Of a stretch of DNA of 14,265 nt, positions 6,708 through 12,343 are shown in pieces; the stretch's first letter is position 1; the number at the start of each line of letters is the position of its first letter. Where the stretch lies: NCBI GenBank assembly GCA_030631415.1, contig DAOVLE010000135.1, positions 1 to 14,265 of the forward strand, written 5' to 3'. The translations under genes were made by a program, and so were the position numbers. Origin of the DNA: JAAEQG01 sp023133475 (GTDB lineage: Bacteria > Planctomycetota > Phycisphaerae > UBA1845). The notes beneath the pieces are model-generated. The model worked only from the letters and a program-made list of their open reading frames with translations, made no database searches and was not told where the DNA came from.

Positions 6708-9146
6708 CTAACGAACACCGGTAAAGGCACGCTGGAAATTGGCCAGGTCCGCCAGATCGATGTCGGCATCACCATCAAAATCGAATGCGCCCAGACACAT
6801 GCCCGCACATTCGGGCACAGCCGGGCCCGGTGAACAGCCCGGGCCGGAAATGCAGTCCACCAGGCCCTGATAGTCGGGCAGGGCAATGTCACCGTCGGCA
6901 TCGAAGTCCCCGCCGACGACCACGTCGCATTCGTCAAACACGCTGTTGTCGTTGCAATCAGGTATCTGCTCGGGGGCGACCGAACTGCCTCCGGTCAACC
7001 ACAGATCAAAATGATCCAGCTTCAATGTCGCAATTGCGCTGCTGCCCGATCCGTTGAGCACGGTGTCCACCTGGAAATAGTCCATCCGTCGCGCACCGTC
7101 GTCCAGGGTCTGCTCCTGCGTGACCCTGCGGAGACCGTCAATGTACAATTCCACCGTGCTGTCGGACCCGTCGTAATGGTTGGTCAACACGACCTCGAAG
7201 TCATAGCAGGTCGGGGGATCGACCACCACCGCCACTCCGGTGTCGATATACTGGTTCCGCGGGAACTCCACCACAATCGACCCCGGCAAAAGGGACGAAG
7301 CCGTCGAGCAAAAACGGACCAGAATCACTCTGCGGTGGCTGTTGTTCTCGTCGTCGCGGATGGAGAACTCCCAGTCGATGCCGGGATTGTCGTTAAGCCC
7401 CGGCTTCACCCTGAAAGTCATCCTGTAGACTTGCTCCTCCAGCGGCAACGCCCCGCCGTCGGTGCGGAAGTGCTCACTGGTCAGATACCATTGGTCGGCG
7501 GTGCCGCTCTCGCCCGGCACGCTGATCTGCACCGCGCGGTCGGTCAGGCTGCCCCCTTCACACCCCTGCCACCAGATTTTCGCGGTATCCTGCGGATTGA
7601 GCCAATAGCTCCCATCCCCGCCCTCAGACGGAATCGCGTCGAAACCGTCCATGCCGGTCCCCTTGGGAATCGAATTGAACCCGTCCCACAAGTTGTAGTG
7701 ACGCTCCACGTCACACTCATCGGGGCGCATGTTGTTGTTGCAATCCGGGCTGGCCCCGCTGGTGACGTCGCATTCGTCGGGGACGCCGTTGGTATTGCAA
7801 TCCCTGTCGCATTCGTCCGGGACGTTGTTGTTATTGCAATCGTTCACCCCCAACTCACACTCGTCGGGGATGCCGTTGGGCTGACAATCCTCACTGGCCC
7901 CCCCCAGCACGTCGCAATCGTCGGGCACCATGTTGAGATTGCAGTCGCCGTCAGCCAGTTCGCATTCGTCCGGGATGGAGTTCGGTTGGCAGTCCGCACT
8001 GGTGCCCATATAGATATCGCAAATGTCCTGCACGCCGTTGTTGTTGCAGTCCGCCTGCGATTCGCACTCATCGGGAAAGCCGTTGAAGTTGCAGTCCTCA
8101 CTTTGCCCACACCCCGGAACGTCACATGGGTAACCGGGCTCACCGCAGTCAAGATCGCACGGGTCGGGGATGTCATTGTCATTGCAGTCCTCGCCCAGGT
8201 AATTCACATAGCTTGTGCGATAGCCGACATTCGAGCAGCCGTACTCGATGAGCATGTACCCGTCAATGCCCCAGCCGGTCCCCCACGAGTTTCGCAAAAT
8301 CCACACACCGTCGGAACCCAGGTTGTCGTCCCATCCCACCAACACCACGCTGTGGTTGACCCACTGGTCATCGCAGGCATTGAACACCCGATCGTGTTGG
8401 CCTGTGGGCGAGTAGGCATGGAACGCACTGTTGACGTAAACCTGTGTTGCCACCGGCCCATGGTCGTGGATTGCTTGTTTGATCTGCTCGACGGGCGGCG
8501 ATTCCCAGTAGTTCCCCACGTATGACCATGATTCAATAAAGTGCATATGCCAGTAGGGGCAATTGCATGGTGCGTTCCAGGCTTCATAGGGGAACCCGCC
8601 CGTCCCATGCTCGAGGACTGCGCCTCCGTTGCCGCAGAAGTCCTGGCGCCCGTTGCGGCTGATGTAGCGAAAGGCGGCGGAAGGCCAACCCCCGCTGCAA
8701 CTGCCCGAACTGGTGCAACTGATTAACCATTGCTCGGAAAGATCGGTGATTATCCCATCCTTGATGCGGATGGCGTTCTCCACCACTCCAATTGCCGCAA
8801 ACGCCCAGCAACTACCGCACCCGCCCTGATGTTTGACGGGCACCGTCGGATAACCATTGTAATCGCGCCAATCGAAAGCGCCCGGCAGACCACGGCTGGG
8901 GGTGCAGGGGTCGAAATCGGCTCCGGTCTGCCAATCCGGCGGTTCCACCGCCCCGCACAGCACGTGCAATGGGTAATCCGTAGCCCCATTCTCACCGACC
9001 GAGAAAGTCCAACCCTCAGCTTGGCCTTGCTTGTGCAACGTGGCGATGTCATCGCTGGAAAGCTGGGCCCAACTCGAACCGGCGGATAAAAGCAACCCGC
9101 ATATCAGCACAAGTCCACTATTTATAATTCTGCTTGAAAGCAGCAT
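6708..9146 (-). CDS. Secreted papain-family cysteine protease with Cys-rich repeat stalk
   Basis: An 812-residue C1A-type protease that should cleave proteins outside the cell. The start is supported by GGGAGG (complement of 9154-9159) 7 nt upstream. Residues 1-27 are a signal peptide ending SSWA. The catalytic domain spans about 88-318. QGGCGSCWAF (107-116) supplies the oxyanion glutamine Q107 and nucleophile C113, NHSVVLVGW the histidine H265, and RNSWGTGWG the asparagine N286, so the catalytic set is intact. The 60 residues before it are too short for a standard I29 inhibitor propeptide. Residues 320-480 hold nine DCNxNGxPDEC-type repeats. Residues about 485-725 form a LamG-like beta domain, and 728-812 contain one more repeat and a dockerin-like pair ending FDFDGDADIDLADLANFQ. 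It is transcribed divergently from the sigma operon; shared control is possible but not shown. Confidence 0.93.
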   Translation of the reverse strand: MLLSSRIINSGLVLICGLLLSAGSSWAQLSSDDIATLHKQGQAEGWTFSVGENGATDYPLHVLCGAVEPPDWQTGADFDPCTPSRGLPGAFDWRDYNGYPTVPVKHQGGCGSCWAFAAIGVVENAIRIKDGIITDLSEQWLISCTSSGSCSGGWPSAAFRYISRNGRQDFCGNGGAVLEHGTGGFPYEAWNAPCNCPYWHMHFIESWSYVGNYWESPPVEQIKQAIHDHGPVATQVYVNSAFHAYSPTGQHDRVFNACDDQWVNHSVVLVGWDDNLGSDGVWILRNSWGTGWGIDGYMLIEYGCSNVGYRTSYVNYLGEDCNDNDIPDPCDLDCGEPGYPCDVPGCGQSEDCNFNGFPDECESQADCNNNGVQDICDIYMGTSADCQPNSIPDECELADGDCNLNMVPDDCDVLGGASEDCQPNGIPDECELGVNDCNNNNVPDECDRDCNTNGVPDECDVTSGASPDCNNNMRPDECDVERHYNLWDGFNSIPKGTGMDGFDAIPSEGGDGSYWLNPQDTAKIWWQGCEGGSLTDRAVQISVPGESGTADQWYLTSEHFRTDGGALPLEEQVYRMTFRVKPGLNDNPGIDWEFSIRDDENNSHRRVILVRFCSTASSLLPGSIVVEFPRNQYIDTGVAVVVDPPTCYDFEVVLTNHYDGSDSTVELYIDGLRRVTQEQTLDDGARRMDYFQVDTVLNGSGSSAIATLKLDHFDLWLTGGSSVAPEQIPDCNDNSVFDECDVVVGGDFDADGDIALPDYQGLVDCISGPGCSPGPAVPECAGMCLGAFDFDGDADIDLADLANFQRAFTGVR

Positions 9147-9212
9147 TGCGCAACCTCCCGGGCATGAGCCTGAAACGGGATCCTCCCATATGCAGACTCA
9201 CTCTCCACTGCC

Positions 9213-9242
9213 AGTCTAGGCGACACACCCCCGCCATTGCAA
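9213..9242 (-). promoter_or_regulatory. Candidate promoter for the cysteine protease
   Basis: On the minus strand TTGCAA (9242-9237) and TAGACT (9218-9213) are 18 nt apart, each matching 4/6 consensus bases. The start point would lie near 9206, leaving a leader of about 60 nt before the ATG at 9146. This is a weak consensus call. Confidence 0.3.
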
Positions 9243-9254
9243 GCGATATCCCGT

Positions 9255-9267
9255 TGGAATCATTCCA
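9255..9267. promoter_or_regulatory. 13-nt palindrome, possible operator
   Basis: tggaat-c-attcca is a perfect palindrome with a single central base, 13 bp upstream of the candidate -35 of the protease. Its first nine bases, tggaatcat, recur at 9527-9535 just before the sigma factor GTG. A shared regulator of the divergent pair is a guess. Confidence 0.25.
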
Positions 9268-9304
9268 CGACAAGCGATTGTCACTTGCGGCATTCAGGTT
9301 GTAG

Positions 9305-9406
9305 GGCGGGTTCCACCCGCCTTTTGGGCTCGAACCAATCAGTACCGCGACCGTAAGGGAGCGGCCCTACTTGGATTAGCCGCTCCCTTACGGTCGCGGT
9401 ACTGAT
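9305..9406. repeat. Perfect 27-bp inverted repeat plus small hairpin
   Basis: The arms 9338-9364 and 9380-9406 are exact reverse complements over 27 bp (core accgcgaccgtaagggagcg) around a 15-nt spacer. Just upstream, ggcgggt-tcc-acccgcc (9305-9321) is a 7-bp hairpin. Both lie in the gap between the divergent protease and sigma factor genes. No T-run follows on either strand. The element resembles dispersed palindromes of planctomycete genomes more than an operator. Confidence 0.8.
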
Positions 9407-9461
9407 CGGATGCCTGCGGTATGATCCGTCCCCCACCCCAAGTGCTCCGCCGTGGTCGTGA

Positions 9462-9490
9462 TTGACACTGTGGTCGGGGTTGTCTAGGCT
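9462..9490 (+). promoter_or_regulatory. Candidate promoter for the sigma/anti-sigma operon
   Basis: TTGACA (9462-9467) is a perfect -35 hexamer. TAGGCT (9485-9490) follows after 17 nt and matches the -10 consensus at 3/6 positions. Transcription would begin near 9497, about 45 nt before the GTG chosen for the sigma factor. An ECF-type autoregulated promoter (GGAAC-like -35) was not found in this position. Confidence 0.4.
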
Positions 9491-9541
9491 CGGTTTATTG
9501 GAAAGGTTTGGTTGTGGGCTGCTAACTGGAATCATCGGGGC

Positions 9542-10162
9542 GTGTCTAAAAATAAGTACGAAGCCGAGCAGCAGGGGAATGACCCTTGCCGGAACGATGC
9601 CGAGGCGGTCGCCCGCACGCTCCGCGATGAAGCGGATGCCTTCGACGAGTTGGTGCACAAGTATCAACGTCAGGCGGTGGGGGTGGCTTATCGGTTGGTC
9701 GGCGACACGCACTCTGCGGCGGACATTGCCCAGGATGCGTTTTTGCGGGCCTACCGCGGCTTGAGTTCCTTGCAGGACCCGCGGCGGTTTGGCCCGTGGC
9801 TGATGCGGATCGTCAGCAATTTGTCGTTGAACTACCGGCGGTCGCGGAAGACGGCTTCGTCCGTATCGCTGGAAGCCTTCGGCGATGGGGTGGAGGGTTT
9901 TCGACGGGCCAGTGATGCAGCCCGTCTGACCTCGTCCCCACCCTCCGAGGCGGTGGACGTCGAGGACCTCTCCACCGCCATCGAGCAGGCTTTGCAACGC
10001 CTTCCGGAGAGGCAGCGGGTGGCTTTGACGCTGTTCAGTGTCGAGGGCATCCCGCAGAAAGAGGTGGCTCAGATGATGGAATGCAGCATCGAGCTGGTGA
10101 AGTGGAATGTTTTCCAGGCCCGTAAAGCCATGAGGAAAATGCTGGCTGATTTTATGGGCTGA
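9542..10162 (+). CDS. ECF-type RNA polymerase sigma factor
   Basis: A 206-residue sigma-70 family factor with only regions 2 and 4. Region 2 (about 34-103) includes FDELVHKY, the DIAQDAFLRAYRGL segment that contacts core polymerase and the -10, and FGPWLMRIVSNLSLNYRRSRK-like sequence. Region 4 (about 143-202) has LPERQRVALTLF and a helix-turn-helix, IPQKEVAQMMECSIELVK, for -35 binding. The linker is long and poorly conserved. The GTG at 9542 is chosen for leader length from the candidate promoter; a TTG at 9512 with AAAGG five bases upstream would add 10 residues and remains possible. The anti-sigma-like gene starts 15 nt after its stop, so the two are probably co-transcribed. The target promoters are unknown. 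Confidence 0.9.
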   Translation: MSKNKYEAEQQGNDPCRNDAEAVARTLRDEADAFDELVHKYQRQAVGVAYRLVGDTHSAADIAQDAFLRAYRGLSSLQDPRRFGPWLMRIVSNLSLNYRRSRKTASSVSLEAFGDGVEGFRRASDAARLTSSPPSEAVDVEDLSTAIEQALQRLPERQRVALTLFSVEGIPQKEVAQMMECSIELVKWNVFQARKAMRKMLADFMG

Positions 10163-10177
10163 ACGGAGATATTGCCG

Positions 10178-10759
10178 GTGACTCAAGAGCAGCCCAACTA
10201 CGACGACCGCGAGTTTATGGTCAGCCGCTATATGGACGGCGATCTGACGGTCGCGGAGCGACGGCAGTTTGAAGTCGCCCTACGCGACGATCCGGAGTTG
10301 GCTGACCTGCTCGAATCTTATCGCCAGGCTGAGGGGTTGATCCTTTCGCTGAGAGAGAGCGGCCCGGAATTGGACTGGCAACGTTTTACGTGGGAGGCAG
10401 GTCGCCGGCGCAAGCTGCGTGTGGCTCGAAAATCGCGTTGGGTGTCGTATCGGCTGTACGCCCCGCTGGCGGCGGCGGCGGTGATTGCCCTGGTTTGCAC
10501 TGCCCACGTGATGTTCTTTCGTGAGGGTGGGCAGCCGATGATGCCGGCCCCGCAAGCGATGGTGCAGGTCAATCGCCCCGCTGGATCAGCCGCCTCCGCA
10601 ACTGGTGAGGCTGTCGTGGTCGTGGTGCGGCAGAAACGCATACCACCGTCAGATGTGTTGGTGGAGGCTTTTTCGAGCAAGTCCTACGTTATCGCGGCTG
10701 CCGGTGCCGAACCGTTTGATCGCTCCTGGGATACGCAAGAGGTCAGCCCATATTTCTAA
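10178..10759 (+). CDS. Putative single-pass anti-sigma factor
   Basis: A 193-residue protein, probably the inhibitor of the sigma factor encoded just upstream. The cytoplasmic part (1-90) begins with FMVSRYMDGDLTVAERRQFE, the helical opening typical of anti-sigma domains, but lacks the HxxxCxxC zinc motif of the ZAS group. One membrane helix follows (about 94-114, LYAPLAAAAVIALVCTAHVMF). The periplasmic tail is about 80 residues with no recognised fold. The GTG at 10178 is preferred because GGAG (10165-10168) lies 9 nt upstream; a TTG at 10172 is too close. Binding to the sigma factor is inferred from position and architecture, and how release is triggered cannot be seen. Confidence 0.75.
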   Translation: MTQEQPNYDDREFMVSRYMDGDLTVAERRQFEVALRDDPELADLLESYRQAEGLILSLRESGPELDWQRFTWEAGRRRKLRVARKSRWVSYRLYAPLAAAAVIALVCTAHVMFFREGGQPMMPAPQAMVQVNRPAGSAASATGEAVVVVVRQKRIPPSDVLVEAFSSKSYVIAAAGAEPFDRSWDTQEVSPYF

Positions 10760-10777
10760 GAGGATGTAGAGAAACTC

Positions 10778-10857
10778 GTATCGCAGGCTTCCAGCCTGCA
10801 CAACAACCGATACGCCGCGTTTTAGTGGCCATGGTGCAGGCTGGAAGTCTGCGGTAC
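10778..10857. repeat. 24-bp inverted repeat between anti-sigma and STN genes
   Basis: The arms 10778-10801 and 10834-10857 match at 22 of 24 positions, and both exceptions are G-U wobbles in RNA, so the transcript could pair fully. The left arm alone also folds (gcaggct-tcc-agcctgc). A T-run (ggggttttt) starts within 5 nt of the right arm, so it could act as a partial terminator that lowers expression of the STN gene. It may equally be another dispersed palindrome. Confidence 0.75.
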
Positions 10858-10906
10858 GGGGTTTTTCAACAACCCTTCTAATGCAAGGATGTACTGGAGT
10901 TATATG

Positions 10907-12010
10907 ATGAAACTACTGACGGCATTTGTGAGTGTAGTCACCCTTCTGGGGGCCGGCGACCCGGGCAAAATCGTTCTTATCGAACAGGCACTCGATCAGA
11001 CCATGCAGTTTGAAATCGAGGACACTCCGGTGCTCGAAGCCCTGGGCACGCTAACGGCGGAAACCGGGGTCGATATCGATATCGTGCCCGGGTCTGTTGA
11101 TTTGCTTCCTTATGGGAGCAGCACACAGGTGTCCGTGATCCTGAAGAACCTCTCGTTGCGTGAAGGGATGGCACGTTTTTTGCAACCTCTGGGGATGACC
11201 TTCGAGGTAACCGCCGATGGTGTGCGTGTGTTTCCCAAGCCGGCTTTGTTGCGTATCGGGCGGCGGGCCACTTGGGCGGAACTCGACGGGATTGCCTTCG
11301 TGCGCGAGACCGATTGGCCGGCGGCGGTTCAGGCTCCCGAAACGCTGCGCAGCCGCCTTCAGTTCCGCGTGGAGGTGGAGGACCCCTGGTCGCTGTTGGC
11401 TACCGCCGTCACCCGGACCGGTGCAGGCCCTGGGGACCAGGTGCTGACCTTGGCCTGTCAATCACTGGGATGGGCCTGGTTCCCCGAGGGCGAGAAGATC
11501 GTGATTCTTTCGTCGGAGAATCAGATTCGGCGTCAGTTGAGCCATCCCATATCCATGCGTTGCACGCATCGCCCGCTGATAGAGGCTTTGCAGCAACTTG
11601 CCCGTCGGGCGAATGTGCCTGTCCGGCATGAGCCCGGTGTGTTGGCATCACTGCCGCCCCGGACCCGTCAGAACTTCTCGTTGTTGGTGGAGGAGGCCAC
11701 CGTGGGCGAAGTCCTCGAGCAGATCGCCGCCGCGACCGGTCTGGGCTATCGCATCGCCGAAGACGCGGTGGTGTTCTATCACCCCGGGGCGGTCGTCGCC
11801 CAGCCGGACGAAGCCGACAGGGCAAAAAAACCACGCCGGGACCCTTATGTGGCGAAGCTGGCACTGCCCGCCAAACCCGGTGAAGTGCAAGTCGAGATTC
11901 TGATCCGCCAGTCCGAACTGTCGCCCGAAGCCATCCAGGCCCGACGCGAACTCATCCGCAAAGCCGACGAAATCCTCCGCCTGGAACTGAAGGAATCCCA
12001 AGTTCCATAA
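10907..12010 (+). CDS. Exported protein with repeated STN-like (secretin/TonB N-terminal) modules
   Basis: A 367-residue protein. The ATG at 10907 has GGAG (10896-10899) 7 nt upstream; the ATGs at 10904 and 10889 are worse placed. A short signal peptide (about 1-16, LLTAFVSVVTLLGA) is likely. Residues 34-110 match the STN pattern: FEIEDTPVLEALGTLTAETG, then SLREGMARFLQPLGMTFEV and a closing strand VRVFP. A similar unit recurs at about 215-292 (LIEALQQLARRANV, TVGEVLEQIAAATGLGY), and a weaker one lies at 150-205. There is no beta-barrel, secretin core or TonB box, so it is not a whole receptor. The C-terminus is charged and helical. It lies 147 nt after the anti-sigma gene, behind a hairpin. 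A role as periplasmic partner or sensor in the sigma pathway is an inference; a secretion-system accessory is the alternative. Confidence 0.75.
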   Translation: MKLLTAFVSVVTLLGAGDPGKIVLIEQALDQTMQFEIEDTPVLEALGTLTAETGVDIDIVPGSVDLLPYGSSTQVSVILKNLSLREGMARFLQPLGMTFEVTADGVRVFPKPALLRIGRRATWAELDGIAFVRETDWPAAVQAPETLRSRLQFRVEVEDPWSLLATAVTRTGAGPGDQVLTLACQSLGWAWFPEGEKIVILSSENQIRRQLSHPISMRCTHRPLIEALQQLARRANVPVRHEPGVLASLPPRTRQNFSLLVEEATVGEVLEQIAAATGLGYRIAEDAVVFYHPGAVVAQPDEADRAKKPRRDPYVAKLALPAKPGEVQVEILIRQSELSPEAIQARRELIRKADEILRLELKESQVP

Positions 12011-12020
12011 AAAATGTCGT

Positions 12021-12038
12021 AACCGTTCACGGTTTTTT
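12021..12038 (+). terminator. Intrinsic terminator after the STN gene
   Basis: Starting 11 nt after the stop codon, aaccg-ttca-cggtt (12021-12034) forms a short stem directly followed by TTTT. The stem is only 5-6 bp, so termination may be weak. A near-inverted copy of the stem (ccgtgaacggtt) lies at 12324-12335 beside the end of the opposing gene. Confidence 0.6.
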
Positions 12039-12059
12039 CTGCAAATCCTCTAAGCCATC

Positions 12060-12111
12060 GCGCTAGGCCCGGCATTTATGCCGGGTAAGAAGGCCGAACG
12101 AAGAATCCCCC
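12060..12111 (-). repeat. Composite dispersed repeat, copy 2 (inverted)
   Basis: The reverse complement of this segment matches 145-196 at 49 of 52 bases, including gggggattcttcgtt and the cccggcat/atgccggg hairpin. It lies head-to-head with copy 3 at 12175-12220, so the pair forms a large palindrome-like block. Confidence 0.85.
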
Positions 12112-12153
12112 CGTTCCGCCCCGCCGCCTTCGGCGGCGGGGCGGAACGGGGGG
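12107..12153. repeat. Perfect 22-bp GC-rich hairpin
   Basis: The arms 12107-12128 and 12132-12153 are exact reverse complements over 22 bp, almost all G/C, closed by a 3-nt loop (ttc). It sits between the two head-to-head repeat copies in a gap between convergent genes. It lacks a T-run but would strongly block or pause polymerase on either strand, so a bidirectional terminator role is plausible. Confidence 0.85.
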
Positions 12154-12174
12154 ATAAAGGCAACCACTCCAATA

Positions 12175-12220
12175 CCCGGCATAAATGCCGGGCCTAGCGC
12201 AAGCCTACTCCCACGAAACC
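12175..12220 (+). repeat. Composite dispersed repeat, copy 3
   Basis: This segment matches 171-216 at 44 of 46 bases: the cccggcataaatgccggg hairpin, then cctagcgcaagc, a 3-nt variable spot and ctcccacgaaacc. The 5' part of the family (gggggattcttcg) is not conserved here and is replaced by the hairpin arm and unrelated bases. Confidence 0.85.
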
Positions 12221-12343
12221 CACCCAAACCTGCCCAAAGAGCCTTGCGGACCACGGAGGGTGACTGTCAAGCTATGGAGAACGCACCAAGAATGGCGATT
12301 CTTGTCAACCTCACATGAAATGGCCGTGAACGGTTAAGAAACG

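Noticed and set aside
7709..8189. Regular nucleotide repeats resembling a CRISPR array
   Set aside because: The periodicity is in frame with the protein repeats of the protease stalk and the units vary at codon third positions; there are no constant repeats with unique spacers.
7011..8525. 504-codon open frame on the plus strand
   Set aside because: It is antisense to the repeat stalk and LamG-like part of the protease, with the same codon-bias cause, and shows no domain or ribosome binding site.
9281..10186. 301-codon minus-strand frame over the sigma factor gene
   Set aside because: It covers the inverted repeat and runs antisense to a clear ECF sigma factor; no recognisable motif.
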